From Bacteroidales bacterium (GTDB lineage Bacteria > Bacteroidota > Bacteroidia > Bacteroidales > UBA932): a stretch of 64,000 nucleotides of DNA. Shown one piece after another: positions 41,379 through 51,744 of the stretch. How positions within the stretch are numbered: the stretch's first letter is position 1; each line of letters starts with the position of its first letter. The translations under genes and the position numbers were made by a program. The notes under the pieces were generated by a model, which saw only the letters and a program-made list of their open reading frames with translations, did no database searches and had not been told where the DNA came from. The DNA is taken from positions 1 to 64,000 of the forward strand of contig JAFZWC010000022.1 in NCBI GenBank assembly GCA_017617475.1. Direction: 5' to 3'.

Positions 41379-43148
41379 TTACTTGAGTCTGATATGGTCG
41401 GTGAGCTTCATGTTCCGGACGGAACGGGTGACGTCCTTTTTGCTTCCGGGCATCCGGATATCGGACTTCTTGAAGTCTTCGGGCATAGCCTCCGGCTCAA
41501 CGCGCACAAGCGTGTTGGGAAGAGCGGTGTAGGCATCGGCGGTATAGCTGATTGCGCCCTCCTCGCACAACCCATAATACTTCATTCCCATAAGGCCGTA
41601 GAGGGTGCCGGATTCGCTGTCGTACCAGGAACCGGCCGACAGGGTGGCGGTTCCGTTGGCGCCCAGGGTTCCGGTAGAAAGAAGCACGTTGTCATCCGCC
41701 ACATAGTACACAGCGCCGCCATCGATGATAAGACCGGCCAGGACGTCTGTGACGGTACCATAGTCTGCACTTTCCCAGGTGCTCAAATACTGGGCATAGA
41801 TGCTCAGGGTACCGTCCTCCTCCAGGATGCCGGTGGCGGAAATGCCATAGTCCTCAGTGGGCAGCCCCTCAAGGCCGTCGATATAATAGGATTTGTTCAC
41901 ATCCTGGGCGCGGATCTTAACCACGACGGGTGTTTCATCATCGGCCGTGGCGCCAACTACCCAGTCACCAATCCAGGCGGTATAGGCCTCGGTGGGTTCG
42001 GGTTCTTCCTCAATGGTGAAGTCAAACGAATTGTATTCACCCGTGCAGACACCATCCTCATTAATGGCCAGTATCCAAAGCGTGTAGTCGCCGGGGGCGC
42101 GCTTCTTGGGCGTAATATAGGTTTCACCGGTAGTGTCGAAGGGCACAATGTCGCCAAGCTCATATTTGCCCAGATAATTGGCAACATAGGCGTTTTCCTC
42201 GGCAATGATGTTGGGGAATATCACACTGTTGGTTTCCTCAACACCGGCGCCGGTTACCATATAGTCAAAGTAGCCACCCATGCCGGTAACCTTGAAGAGC
42301 TCCACAGTGACACCCTTGGCATTGACCGTGCGGCCCATATACTCGGCCCCAAAAGCCATGTTCTTAACAGGAAGGGTGAAGTCCAGGGCAGAGGCCAGCC
42401 AGGAGCGTTCTCCCACCTCGAAAGAGCCTTCGGAGATTTCCACAACCTGCAGGGCGACTGCAAAGAAATCACTGGTATCCAGGACATCCAGGTCGATGGC
42501 GGCATAGCCGGTGGCTTCGGTTTCTCCGGCCTTGACGGTAACGGTCTCGTCAAAGCTCAGGGCTTCGGCGGGAACGTTGGTGAGGCCGGGATACTCGATC
42601 TGGGCAAACTTGACCACGCAGTCTTTCTCGCTGTACATATCCAGAGAAACCGTGAACGAGGCCAGGCCATAATTGTCGAACATGCCGTCGAAAGAGACGC
42701 TTACCGTGGAAACGCCCTGCAGCAGCAGGATGTTGGCGGTATTACCGGAAGACAGGTTGGCACCCTTGGAGCTGGTAGCCACAATCTGCGTTTCATACTT
42801 ACCCTTGGGCAGGGTGGAATTGTTCACCGTCACCGTGGTGGAAGCCATGGTTTCACCGGCCGGAATAGTGATGGTTCCGGCGTTCACCAGCTCGGGGTCG
42901 ATGGCGGTAGTGTAACTCTGGGCCAGCTTGGTATCGGCGGCCAGGGATACAGTTACGGGGGTCTCCACGGCCTGGCTCAGCACAGCCGTCACCGTTGCAG
43001 TAGCGTCCGTAAAATAGGGATCTGCGACAATGGATACCATTACCGGCTTCTCAATGGCGCTGTCATTATCCTTTTCCTTGGCGCAGGATACGGCAAGGAC
43101 ACCTGCGAACAGGGCTACAAGAGCTATTTGGAAAATATTCTTTTTCAT
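41379..43148 (-). CDS. Surface lipoprotein, beta-rich, SusCD-associated
   Basis: The 589-residue protein has a lipoprotein signal (VLAVSC) followed by acidic KEKDND. Near the start, a domain with TDATATVTAVLSQAVETPVTVSL repeats the alternating pattern of Calx-beta or DUF1735-type domains. The middle contains an Ig-like stretch before EEEPEPTEAYTAWIGDW and the C-terminal part is of unknown fold. It is the fourth gene of the SusC-SusD operon, where surface ligand-binding lipoproteins are usual. I do not recognise a specific family. Confidence 0.7.
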   Translation of the reverse strand: MKKNIFQIALVALFAGVLAVSCAKEKDNDSAIEKPVMVSIVADPYFTDATATVTAVLSQAVETPVTVSLAADTKLAQSYTTAIDPELVNAGTITIPAGETMASTTVTVNNSTLPKGKYETQIVATSSKGANLSSGNTANILLLQGVSTVSVSFDGMFDNYGLASFTVSLDMYSEKDCVVKFAQIEYPGLTNVPAEALSFDETVTVKAGETEATGYAAIDLDVLDTSDFFAVALQVVEISEGSFEVGERSWLASALDFTLPVKNMAFGAEYMGRTVNAKGVTVELFKVTGMGGYFDYMVTGAGVEETNSVIFPNIIAEENAYVANYLGKYELGDIVPFDTTGETYITPKKRAPGDYTLWILAINEDGVCTGEYNSFDFTIEEEPEPTEAYTAWIGDWVVGATADDETPVVVKIRAQDVNKSYYIDGLEGLPTEDYGISATGILEEDGTLSIYAQYLSTWESADYGTVTDVLAGLIIDGGAVYYVADDNVLLSTGTLGANGTATLSAGSWYDSESGTLYGLMGMKYYGLCEEGAISYTADAYTALPNTLVRVEPEAMPEDFKKSDIRMPGSKKDVTRSVRNMKLTDHIRLK

Positions 43149-43174
43149 AAGTATACTCTTTTAGGACAGTTCAA

Positions 43175-44008
43175 TTACTTGGTAAGCACAGTATAACCGC
43201 CATAACCGCCGCCTTCGCCGGAGAAGTTATAACCAGCGTACTGGCCGGTGAGAATGATGGCATACCAGGGGCCGATCACAATGCCGCCGCTGGTAACCGT
43301 GGCCGGGCAGTCCGTCAGGGAGCCGCCGGAGACACCGTAGATACCGCAGGGACCGTAGGAGCCGGAAGTATAAACCACCTGGCCGCCTTCGAAGACGATA
43401 CTGGCCGAGTTGTTGGCCTTGTCAAAGGAAATGGTACCGTCAATGGAGGAACCTTCATCCCAAATGTTGACAAGCTTAAGCGTGGTCTCGGTTACCTGCT
43501 TTATCTCCACATCGTAGTAAGAGCTGCCGTTGTCGGTGGCATTCCACTTGCCCGCTACGAAATCCCAGTCAACCACAACGTCGTTGTCCTTGATTTCCAC
43601 GGTGGCGGAATAAACTCCGCCGATATCGGTAATGTCGCCGGTCACGCCGGTGAGCTCCAGGGAGAACTTCAAAGTTCCGGTAAGGACGCCGGGGTGCTCT
43701 ATTACGGAAATGACAATGCTTTCCGTACCGTTGCCGTCAAAAGACAGCACACCATTGGCCGGCTCTACCGTAAAGTCAGAACCTTCGATGGCGGTTCCGT
43801 TGTTTACCTTGAAGAAGACGGACCCCTGGTAGGTCTTGCTGTTGTAGGCCGATACGGGAATATAAACTTTACCCACATCTTCCTTCACGGAGAAACTGGT
43901 CTCGCCCAGCATCACATAGGAGTTCGACTTGAAGGCATATTCATGCGTGCAGGAGAAAAGAACCGCTGCACAGGCCGTAGTCAAAAGAATATTGATGAAT
44001 CTTTTCAT
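43175..44008 (-). CDS. Surface lipoprotein with Calx-beta-like domain
   Basis: The 277-residue protein has a lipoprotein signal (VLFSC) and an N-terminal Calx-beta-like segment (GSVFFKVNNGTAIEGSDFTV, ending VEIKDND), followed by a C-terminal beta domain with YAGYNFSGEGGGYGGY. It lies between susD-like and the larger lipoprotein gene with 12- and 26-bp gaps. It is presumably displayed with them on the surface. The ligand is unknown. Confidence 0.7.
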   Translation of the reverse strand: MKRFINILLTTACAAVLFSCTHEYAFKSNSYVMLGETSFSVKEDVGKVYIPVSAYNSKTYQGSVFFKVNNGTAIEGSDFTVEPANGVLSFDGNGTESIVISVIEHPGVLTGTLKFSLELTGVTGDITDIGGVYSATVEIKDNDVVVDWDFVAGKWNATDNGSSYYDVEIKQVTETTLKLVNIWDEGSSIDGTISFDKANNSASIVFEGGQVVYTSGSYGPCGIYGVSGGSLTDCPATVTSGGIVIGPWYAIILTGQYAGYNFSGEGGGYGGYTVLTK

Positions 44009-44020
44009 GGTCTTTCACTA

Positions 44021-45580
44021 TTAATAACCTGTGTTCTGAACAATATTCGGGTTGGTCTGAATATCATTGGTGGGAATGGGCCAGTTGAGATGGTAGTCCG
44101 TGGCTTCCACGCTCTTGTACTGGTAGTTGGCGCCATCCATGATGAGGCCGTCGGCGGCAGGCTGGCTGGTGCGGACGGAATAGCCCTTACCAAAGCGCTT
44201 GATGGTGCTCAGGCGCAGACCTTCTCCGATGGTCTCTTTGAACCACTCATTGGCAAGAACCGTCTCGGTAACAGTATCGGAAGGCGTGGCGCCACGCTGG
44301 ACCTGAAGAGCGTTCAGGGCATCAAGGGCAGCGTTTTCGCTACCTCCGCGGAAGTTGGCCTCGGCGGCAATCAGGTACATTTCACCAATGAGCAGGGGCT
44401 TCACATGCTGGCGGGCGTTGAGAGCCGCGTTGGTGGTGAGGTCCGGATTGCCCAGATATTTGGTGAAGATGGTTACATCATACTTGAAGTCGTTGATGAT
44501 AAAGGTAGGATACGTCTCACCGGTCAAGTTGTTCTTTCCGTTCACGGTGAACCAGCAGGCCAGACGGAGGTCTTCTTCATCATACAGGTCCAGAAGCTTC
44601 TGGGAAGGGAAGAAGAACGGCTTGTTGAAGTAACGGCCGCTGGGGTTATCGGACACTTCGGCCGTGGAAGTAGCCATGGAAGTATACACGGTGTTGGTTC
44701 CGGAACCATTCTCGGACTTGCTGGCATACAGCTGCACGATGGCCTCGGTACCCTTGTCGTTCAGGTACTCCGCGGTGAATTCCTTCACGGAGGAAGAAAG
44801 GGCATAACCGGCATTGGAATTAATTACCTCGTTGGCCTTGGCGGCAGCATTGGAGTAATCCTTCACATCCAGATAATAGCGGGCGTAAAGGGCATTCACG
44901 GCGTCAATGGTGATCTTCTGGGAAGCCTTGGCACCGGCTACACCGGCCAGGTTCACGGAAGCGGAATCCAGGTCTTTCTTAATCTGGTCGTATACTTCCT
45001 GAACGGTAGCGCGGAAGGGCTTTTCGTTCTGGTTGTATACCAGCACCAGCGGAACACCGGAATTCTCGGCGTTGGCGGTAGAAGCGTTGTACGCGGGAGA
45101 GAAATGGCGAATCAGATCCAGATAGGCCGATGCACGGAAGAAATAAGCTTCACCCTTGACCTTCTGTGCCTGGGCGCCCAGGGACTGATACTCTTCGGGG
45201 AGATTCTCCACGCCCTTGATAAAGATGTTGTAGTTCTTGATAGCAGTATAGCGGTTGGCCCAGAAGTCCCGGATATAGTAGTCGCCAGGATTCAGGTCAC
45301 TGTCTACGCGGTGTACGCCGCCATAGTTGTTGCCGAAGTCGGCAGAGGCGTTGAAGCCGTCCGTCATCACTTCTTCGGTAATGGAATACTCACCGTAAAA
45401 ACCACTGCGGTAAGAAACATAGAGACCATTCTCCAGGTAACCCAGCTCGGTTGCATTGTGGAACAGGGCGCCTTCCTCATCGTAGGCGATGCTGCCATTG
45501 GGGAACAGGTCCATGTTGCAGGAGCTCACAAGGACCACGGCGGAGAAAGCGGCAAGAATATAGTTGATTGTCTTTTTCAT
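44021..45580 (-). CDS. SusD/RagB-family nutrient-binding lipoprotein
   Basis: The 519-residue lipoprotein (VLVSSC) has the SusD layout: an N-terminal helical region with RYTAIKNYNIFIKGV and KGEAYFFRASAYLDLIRHF (TPR-like), and a C-terminal block ending in W-PIPTNDIQTNPNIVQNTGY, the classic SusD ending. It caps the SusC barrel encoded just upstream and binds the oligomeric substrate. No glycoside hydrolase lies nearby, so the substrate may be peptide rather than glycan. Confidence 0.95.
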   Translation of the reverse strand: MKKTINYILAAFSAVVLVSSCNMDLFPNGSIAYDEEGALFHNATELGYLENGLYVSYRSGFYGEYSITEEVMTDGFNASADFGNNYGGVHRVDSDLNPGDYYIRDFWANRYTAIKNYNIFIKGVENLPEEYQSLGAQAQKVKGEAYFFRASAYLDLIRHFSPAYNASTANAENSGVPLVLVYNQNEKPFRATVQEVYDQIKKDLDSASVNLAGVAGAKASQKITIDAVNALYARYYLDVKDYSNAAAKANEVINSNAGYALSSSVKEFTAEYLNDKGTEAIVQLYASKSENGSGTNTVYTSMATSTAEVSDNPSGRYFNKPFFFPSQKLLDLYDEEDLRLACWFTVNGKNNLTGETYPTFIINDFKYDVTIFTKYLGNPDLTTNAALNARQHVKPLLIGEMYLIAAEANFRGGSENAALDALNALQVQRGATPSDTVTETVLANEWFKETIGEGLRLSTIKRFGKGYSVRTSQPAADGLIMDGANYQYKSVEATDYHLNWPIPTNDIQTNPNIVQNTGY

Positions 45581-45606
45581 AATCTCAATTATTTAATAAT
45601 CAACCG

Positions 45607-48600
45607 TTAGAACTGAACCTGGATACCGCCCAGGAACTGCTTGGAGTTACCCGGGAGACCGAGCGTCAGGTTGGAATTCACCTCAGGATCGATACCTTCG
45701 TACTTGGTGAAAGTGAGGAGGTTACGACCGGTGAAGGAAACAGTGATGCCCTTGACGGCCTTCTGCCACTTGAACCAGGAGGCGGGGAGGGTATAGGAAA
45801 CAACCAGGGTCTTCAGACGCAGGAAGGAAGCGTCCTGAAGAAGGTGGGAGTCGAACTGCATGCCGTAGCCGTCGGCCCAGTTGGGATACTTGGCGTCGGT
45901 GTGCGTGGGAGTCCAGAAGTCGGTGACATCCTTGGACTGGTTGTAGCCGAAGAAGTTGTTAGGGTTGGCCACGAAGTAACCGTCGTTGTTGATGAGGTAC
46001 TTGCCCAGCATGTAGGTGAAATCGGCACGCACAGACAGTCCCTTCCAACCACCGGAGATGCCGAAACCGCCGTTGATGGGGTTGTAACGGGCAATGCCGG
46101 TGTTCTGCATCAGGAGGTCTTCGTTGAAGCTCTTGGTGGTGGCGTTGGGGTCTTTGCGGGTGCGGGTGATATCGATAAGGTCGGTATCTGGTTTGCCGGC
46201 GGCAACGGAAGCCTGATATTCCTCATAGCCATAAGGCAGGTACCAGGTGGGAGCACCGTCCTCGGGGTCTACACCGGCCCACAGGGGATAGTAGAAGGAA
46301 ACCGGCTGGCCCACAACATAAGTGATACCGGTGCTGGCCACCGTCCACTTGTCCAAACCGTTGAACAGCTCGGTCACCGTCTGCTTGTTGTAGTTGAAGG
46401 TGGCGTTCAGGGAGAGGAAGGCGTCGCGGGTTCTCAGGATGTCCCAACCTAAGGTGAGGTCGACACCCGTATTGCTAAGGGTACCCACGTTGGCGGTCTG
46501 CTCACTGAAACCGGCGGTGTAAGGATAGGGCACGTCCATGAGCATGTTGGAGGTATTTCTCTTATAGTATTCCACCTCGAAGTTCACCTTGTTGAACAGA
46601 CGGGCACGGATACCCACGGTGAACAGGCCCTGCTTTTCCCAAGTGAGGTCGGGATTGGAAGGCTGACCGAGGACCCAGCCCTTACCCAGGGCGTAGTCGT
46701 CGTCGGTCTTGCTGACGAGACCCAGGTGGGAATAGTTGCCGATGGAGGCGTTACCCTGGGTACCATAGCTGAGTTTGAGGTCAAGGTCGTTTACCCAGGT
46801 CACGTTCTTCATGAAAGGCTCACGGGCAATCTTCCACATGGCACCCACAGACCAGAAGATGGCGTTGCGGTTGTTTTTACCAAAGCGGGAAGAAGCGTCG
46901 TTACGCACGGTAACGTCAAGCATATACCTCTTGTCGAAGGAATAGTCGGCGTGGCCGAAGAAGGACAGGAAGCGGTACTGACTCATGCTTTCATCCACCA
47001 CAAACTGGTCTTTGATACCGTCCTGCAGGCGGAGCTGCTGGTCGTTGGTCTGACCCGTGGAGGAAGCGCGGAAGTAATCGTACATATAATCTACACCCTC
47101 ATGACCGGCCAGGAAAGAAACATCGTGCTTCTTGATATTGAAGGAATACTCGATGGTGTTGGTGATGGTATTGGTGTACCAGCCCGACCAGTTACGGTAA
47201 CGGGAACCGGAACCGCTGGAAGCATAATAGCTGGGGTTTCTGTAATACTTGTTAATCTCGAAACCGGCATCGGTACCCACGCGGGAAGTAATCTTGAGGT
47301 TTTCGATGGGCTCGATGGTCACAAAGGCGCTGCCGTTGAGGTTGTAGCTCTTGTAAACATCGTCCGTATTATCGAAACGCACGCCGGGATCCTGATAGTT
47401 GGAAGCCTCGTAACGGCCGTCGGCCTTCAGAGTGTCGGGATACAGGGGGTTCAGGATAACGGACAGACCGCCATACAGGTAGTTGTTACCACCGGCGTTG
47501 GCAGAGTTACCGAAGTTGGTGTTCCGCTGGGTCTCGTCAATGGTCATATTGGAATTGACACCGAACTTGAGCCAGCTGGTCGGGTGACCCTGGATATTGG
47601 AACGGAGGGTGTAACGGTCGTAGTAGTTACCAACCGTAGTACCGTCCTGATGATACTGGGAAACAGACACCAGGTAGGCCACGGTCTTTCCGCCGCCTTC
47701 GATGGTTACGTCGTTCTGGGACTGGAGAGTATTGGTGTTGTAGAACTTACGCCACCACTGGGTGTTGTTGGTATAACCCTTGGCGATGTAGTTGTTGTAC
47801 AGATACTCGGCCGATGCAATACCGGAACGCTGCCAGAAGTCCAGCAGTTCGTCGCCGCTCATCATGTTGTTGTAGTAGGTCATGTCGGCGATGGTGGAAA
47901 CACCCCACTGGGAACGCACCGTGATGTGGGCGTTCTCGCTGTAGGCACCCTGCCTGGTGGAAACATAAACCACACCGTTAGCAGCACGGGAACCGTAGAT
48001 AGAGGTGGCGGAGGCATCCTTCAGAACGCTCACGCTCTCAATATCGTTGGGGTTCATGTTCATCACGGCGCTGGAGGAAGACGGAATACCGTCAATCACG
48101 AACAGCGGGGTGGAACTGGCACCCAGGGAACCCACACCGTGCAGGGTCATGGACACGTTGTTATCACCGGAAACACCACCGGTGGTGAGAACGGACATAC
48201 CGGCAACCTGACCCTGGAGGGCATCCAGAGCGGTGGCGGCAGGAGTGTTCTTCACCGTCTCGGAGTTGACGGTGGCAACCGAACCTACCAGGGTACTCAC
48301 CTTCTTGGCGGAACCGTAACCCAGTACGACTGCACTTTCAAGGAATTCATTGTCGGAATGGAGGGTCACATTAATGACCGTCTGTCCGTTGACAGCCACT
48401 TCCTTGGTCTCATAACCAATGGAAGAGATAACCAACGTTGCGCTGGAAGGAACGGAAAGGGTGAAATTTCCGTCCACATCGGCGGCAACACCCGTGGACG
48501 TTCCCTTCACCTGAACGGAAGCACCCACGATGCCTATGCCCGTTTCATCTACTACGGAACCCTTCACAGTTACGTTCTGTGCAAGTGCCGTAGCGCACAA

Positions 48601-48645
48601 AAGGAGCATAGTCAAGGCTGCGAAAAAAACGCGAATTTTTTTCAT
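45607..48645 (-). CDS. SusC/RagA-family TonB-linked outer-membrane transporter
   Basis: The protein of about 1012 residues has a signal peptide (ATALAQ), a carboxypeptidase-regulatory-like domain (VTVKGSVVDETGIGIVGASVQV), a plug (NTPAATALDALQGQVAGMSV and SSTPLFVIDGIPSSS) and a 22-strand barrel ending in GGIQVQF. It imports the ligand captured by the SusD-like partner 26 bp downstream, powered by TonB. An ATG two codons upstream (48651) is an equally possible start. Confidence 0.96.
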   Translation of the reverse strand: MKKIRVFFAALTMLLLCATALAQNVTVKGSVVDETGIGIVGASVQVKGTSTGVAADVDGNFTLSVPSSATLVISSIGYETKEVAVNGQTVINVTLHSDNEFLESAVVLGYGSAKKVSTLVGSVATVNSETVKNTPAATALDALQGQVAGMSVLTTGGVSGDNNVSMTLHGVGSLGASSTPLFVIDGIPSSSSAVMNMNPNDIESVSVLKDASATSIYGSRAANGVVYVSTRQGAYSENAHITVRSQWGVSTIADMTYYNNMMSGDELLDFWQRSGIASAEYLYNNYIAKGYTNNTQWWRKFYNTNTLQSQNDVTIEGGGKTVAYLVSVSQYHQDGTTVGNYYDRYTLRSNIQGHPTSWLKFGVNSNMTIDETQRNTNFGNSANAGGNNYLYGGLSVILNPLYPDTLKADGRYEASNYQDPGVRFDNTDDVYKSYNLNGSAFVTIEPIENLKITSRVGTDAGFEINKYYRNPSYYASSGSGSRYRNWSGWYTNTITNTIEYSFNIKKHDVSFLAGHEGVDYMYDYFRASSTGQTNDQQLRLQDGIKDQFVVDESMSQYRFLSFFGHADYSFDKRYMLDVTVRNDASSRFGKNNRNAIFWSVGAMWKIAREPFMKNVTWVNDLDLKLSYGTQGNASIGNYSHLGLVSKTDDDYALGKGWVLGQPSNPDLTWEKQGLFTVGIRARLFNKVNFEVEYYKRNTSNMLMDVPYPYTAGFSEQTANVGTLSNTGVDLTLGWDILRTRDAFLSLNATFNYNKQTVTELFNGLDKWTVASTGITYVVGQPVSFYYPLWAGVDPEDGAPTWYLPYGYEEYQASVAAGKPDTDLIDITRTRKDPNATTKSFNEDLLMQNTGIARYNPINGGFGISGGWKGLSVRADFTYMLGKYLINNDGYFVANPNNFFGYNQSKDVTDFWTPTHTDAKYPNWADGYGMQFDSHLLQDASFLRLKTLVVSYTLPASWFKWQKAVKGITVSFTGRNLLTFTKYEGIDPEVNSNLTLGLPGNSKQFLGGIQVQF

Positions 48646-48715
48646 AAGCATTAGAACTAGTTAAACACAAATATTGATACAAAAATTTTTTTCTGCATCG
48701 AATACACTACTATTA

Positions 48716-48748
48716 TCCCGGGGTTCCCGGAATAAAAATGCAAAGATT
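48716..48748 (-). promoter_or_regulatory. Promoter-like box and leader hairpin of the SusC operon
   Basis: AATCTTTG on the minus strand (48741-48748) is one base from TAnnTTTG. Directly after it, in the leader, a CCGGG/CCCGG hairpin extended by TTAT/AATAA (48716-48735) could affect the start of the transcript. The rest of the 212-bp gap is AT-rich with no further feature that I can support. Confidence 0.4.
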
Positions 48749-48810
48749 GAATAAATATTTCATTTTTACAAATTCTAAACCCTAAATCTACCGTTATTAA
48801 TTGAATAAAA

Positions 48811-48846
48811 AAGTATCGGCGGCCTTGTTGGAAGGTCGCCGATACT
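48811..48846 (-). terminator. Terminator after the fumarate reductase genes
   Basis: AGTATCGGCG pairs with CGCCGATACT around a loop of about 14 bases, with a T run on the minus strand, 18 bp past the sdhB stop. Confidence 0.9.
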
Positions 48847-48863
48847 TACAATTATTAACGGGC

Positions 48864-49607
48864 TTACTCGCTGAAACGGGCTTTCAGATACTCTCTGTTC
48901 AGACGGGCGATGTGGTCGATGGTCACGTGCTTGGGGCATTCCATCTCGCAGGCGCGGGTATTGGTGCAGTTACCGAAGCCCAGTTCGTCCATCTTGGCCA
49001 CCATGGCGCGGGCGCGGCGGGCGGCTTCCGGCCTACCCTGCGGCAGCAGGGCCAGGGAGCTTACGCGGGCTGCCACAAACAGCATGGCCGATCCGTTCTT
49101 ACAGGTAGCTACACAGGCACCGCAACCGATACAGGCAGCGGCATCCATGGATAACTCGGCCGTGTCGTGCGGGATAAGGATGGAATTGCCGTCCTGGGCA
49201 CTACCGGCACGGACGGTGATGAAACCACCAGCCTGCATAATCTTATCAAAGGCGGTACGGTCCACCACCAGATCCTTGATCACCGGGAAAGCACCGCTGC
49301 GCCAAGGCTCTACGGTAATGGTAGCGCCAGGTTTGAAATGACGCATGAACAGCTGGCAGGTGGTCACCTGGTCGTCCGGACCGTGGGCGCGGCCGTCCAC
49401 ATAAAGGGAACAGGCACCGCAGATACCCTCGCGGCAGTCGTGGTCGAAGGCGATGGGTTCAATACCCTTGCGGATAAGCTGGTCATTAAGAATATCAAGC
49501 ATTTCGAGGAACGATGCATCTTCCTCCACATCCGTAACGTGGTAGGTCTCGAAATGGCCTTTTGCTTTGGCGTTCTTCTGACGCCATACTTTCACATTAT
49601 ATTCCAT
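48864..49607 (-). CDS. sdhB: Succinate dehydrogenase / fumarate reductase iron-sulfur subunit
   Basis: The 247-residue subunit carries the [2Fe-2S] motif in [15 protein letters not shown], with a further Cys in TTCQLFM. The cysteine clusters for [4Fe-4S] and [3Fe-4S] are [14 protein letters not shown] and [14 protein letters not shown]. It passes electrons between the flavoprotein and quinol. It is 8 bp downstream of sdhA. In anaerobic Bacteroidetes this complex usually runs as fumarate reductase. Confidence 0.95.
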   Translation of the reverse strand: MEYNVKVWRQKNAKAKGHFETYHVTDVEEDASFLEMLDILNDQLIRKGIEPIAFDHDCREGICGACSLYVDGRAHGPDDQVTTCQLFMRHFKPGATITVEPWRSGAFPVIKDLVVDRTAFDKIMQAGGFITVRAGSAQDGNSILIPHDTAELSMDAAACIGCGACVATCKNGSAMLFVAARVSSLALLPQGRPEAARRARAMVAKMDELGFGNCTNTRACEMECPKHVTIDHIARLNREYLKARFSE

Positions 49608-49615
49608 AATCGGGA

Positions 49616-51565
49616 TTAGTCTTTATAGTTACGGGTGACAATCTTGATGTTTTCGTAAACGAGGTCTTCCTTATGCAGTTCGGGTTCCTTCCCTTCTCCC
49701 TTATACTCCCAGGCAGCTACATACATGAAGTTCTCGTCGTCACGCTTGGTTTCGCCTTCCTCGGTCTGCATTTCCTCACGGAAGTGACCACCGCAGGATT
49801 CGCGGCGATTCAGGGCGTCACGGGCCATCAGTTCTCCAATGTCAAAGAAGTCTACCAGACGCAGGGCTTTTTCCAGTTCCTGGTTGAATTCCTCGTTGGT
49901 TCCGGGAACACGGACCGTCTTCCAAAATTCTTCCCGCAGTTTACCAATCTCTTCAATGGCTTTCTTCAGACCAGCCTCGTTACGGGCCATACCCACATAT
50001 TCCCACATAATGTGACCCAGCTTCTTGTGAATGCTGTCCACGGTTTCCGTACCCTTGACGGCAAAGACCTTGGCAATGCGCTCCTTAACGGCTTTCTCGG
50101 CCTCCTCGAATTCGGGGGCGTTGATGTCTGTCTTAGGCTCCGAGAACTTTTTAGACAGATAACCGCCGATGGTATAAGGCAGGATGAAGTAGCCGTCGGC
50201 CAGGCCCTGCATAAGGGCCGATGCACCCAGACGGTTACCGCCGTGGTCGGAGAAGTTGGCTTCACCGATGGCGAACAGACCGGGGATGGTGGTCTGGAGG
50301 TCATAGTCTACCCAGAGGCCGCCCATGGTGTAGTGGATGGCCGGATAAATCATCATCGGCTCTTCCCAAGGGGAACTGGAGGTAATCTTCTCATACATGT
50401 CGAAGAGGTTGCCGTAACGTTCCTGTACGCGCTGGTGACCCAGACGCTTGATGGCATCGGAAAAGTCCAGGAATACGGCCAGACCTGTTTCATTTACACC
50501 GTAACCGGCATCGCAACGCTCCTTGGCGGCGCGGGAAGCCACGTCACGGGGAACCAGGTTACCGAAGGCGGGATAACGGCGCTCCAGATAGTAGTCACGG
50601 TCTTCCTCAGGAATCTGGGAAGGCTTGATTTCGTGCTTCCGGAGTTTCATTACATCCTCCATCTTCTTGGGAACCCAAATACGACCATCGTTACGCAGAG
50701 ACTCGGACATCAGGGTGAGTTTGCACTGCTGGTCACCATGTACGGGAATACAGGTAGGGTGAATCTGGGCAAAGCAAGGATTGGCGAAGAAAGCACCCTT
50801 GCGATAGGCCTGCATGGCGGCCGATCCGTTGGAATTCATGGCGTTGGTGGAAAGGAAATAGGTATTTCCATAACCGCCGGTTGCCAGAACAACGGCGTGG
50901 GCGCCGAAACGCTCGATTTCACCGGTTACCAGGTTGCGGGCAATGATACCCTTGGCCTCACCGTTGATAATAACCAGATCCAGCATTTCGTGACGGGGAT
51001 AGCTCTTCACGGTGCCGTTGGCAATTTCCTTGTTCAGGGAAGCATAAGCACCCAGCAGAAGTTGCTGACCGGTTTGTCCACGGGCATAGAAAGTACGGCT
51101 TACCTGCACACCGCCGAAAGAACGGTTGGCCAGATATCCACCGTATTCACGGGCAAAAGGAACACCCTGTGCCACGCACTGGTCAATGATAGCGGCACTC
51201 ACTTCGGCCAGACGGTATACGTTGGCTTCACGGCTGCGGTAGTCACCGCCTTTCACGGTGTCAAAGAACAGACGGGATACGGAGTCGTTGTCGTTCTGGT
51301 AGTTCTTGGCAGCATTGATACCACCCTGTGCAGCAATGGAGTGTGCACGACGGGGGGAGTCGCTGATGCAGAAAATCTTGACGTTGTAGCCCATCTCACC
51401 CAGAGATGCAGCTGCAGAAGCACCGCCAAGACCGGTACCTACCACAATCACTTCCAGTTTCCGCTTGTTGTTGGGAGAAACAACCCGGATGGAGCTTTTA
51501 CGCTTGGACCATTTATCCTTGAGCGGTCCGTCCGGAATCTTGGAAATTAATTTAGGATCTGACAT
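49616..51565 (-). CDS. sdhA: Succinate dehydrogenase / fumarate reductase flavoprotein subunit
   Basis: The 649-residue subunit binds FAD ([19 protein letters not shown]). The covalent-FAD region is [13 protein letters not shown], and the catalytic block includes HPTCIPVHG and [16 protein letters not shown]. The ATG at 51565 ([13 protein letters not shown]) was chosen: the frame extends to 51691 but that part merely translates a dispersed repeat. The membrane cytochrome b gene (sdhC) that normally precedes sdhA is not upstream; a promoter box and repeat are there instead. Confidence 0.96.
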   Translation of the reverse strand: MSDPKLISKIPDGPLKDKWSKRKSSIRVVSPNNKRKLEVIVVGTGLGGASAAASLGEMGYNVKIFCISDSPRRAHSIAAQGGINAAKNYQNDNDSVSRLFFDTVKGGDYRSREANVYRLAEVSAAIIDQCVAQGVPFAREYGGYLANRSFGGVQVSRTFYARGQTGQQLLLGAYASLNKEIANGTVKSYPRHEMLDLVIINGEAKGIIARNLVTGEIERFGAHAVVLATGGYGNTYFLSTNAMNSNGSAAMQAYRKGAFFANPCFAQIHPTCIPVHGDQQCKLTLMSESLRNDGRIWVPKKMEDVMKLRKHEIKPSQIPEEDRDYYLERRYPAFGNLVPRDVASRAAKERCDAGYGVNETGLAVFLDFSDAIKRLGHQRVQERYGNLFDMYEKITSSSPWEEPMMIYPAIHYTMGGLWVDYDLQTTIPGLFAIGEANFSDHGGNRLGASALMQGLADGYFILPYTIGGYLSKKFSEPKTDINAPEFEEAEKAVKERIAKVFAVKGTETVDSIHKKLGHIMWEYVGMARNEAGLKKAIEEIGKLREEFWKTVRVPGTNEEFNQELEKALRLVDFFDIGELMARDALNRRESCGGHFREEMQTEEGETKRDDENFMYVAAWEYKGEGKEPELHKEDLVYENIKIVTRNYKD

Positions 51566-51595
51566 ATAAAATAAAATTGGTATTGTATTCTGTCT

Positions 51596-51688
51596 ACAGA
51601 TTCTTCGGCCTTCGGCCTCAGAATGACAAAATGAATTCAGAATAATAAAGCAGAACGTATTTGTCATTCTGAGCGAAGCGAAGAATCT
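51596..51688. repeat. Dispersed hairpin repeat, inverted pair in the sdhA leader
   Basis: Units 51596-51628 and 51662-51688 face each other across a 33-bp AT-rich spacer, between the promoter box and the sdhA start. Confidence 0.85.
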
Positions 51689-51700
51689 CACTTCACCCTA

Positions 51701-51708
51701 CAAATATA
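51701..51708 (-). promoter_or_regulatory. TAnnTTTG promoter box for sdhAB
   Basis: TATATTTG on the minus strand, giving a leader of about 130 bases that contains the repeat pair. Confidence 0.55.
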
Positions 51709-51744
51709 AGCATTTTTCGGGACTTATTTAGGACTTTTTACTTA

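Noticed and set aside
51566..51691. 42-residue N-terminal extension of SdhA
   Set aside because: It is the translation of a dispersed repeat pair upstream of a good ATG at 51565.
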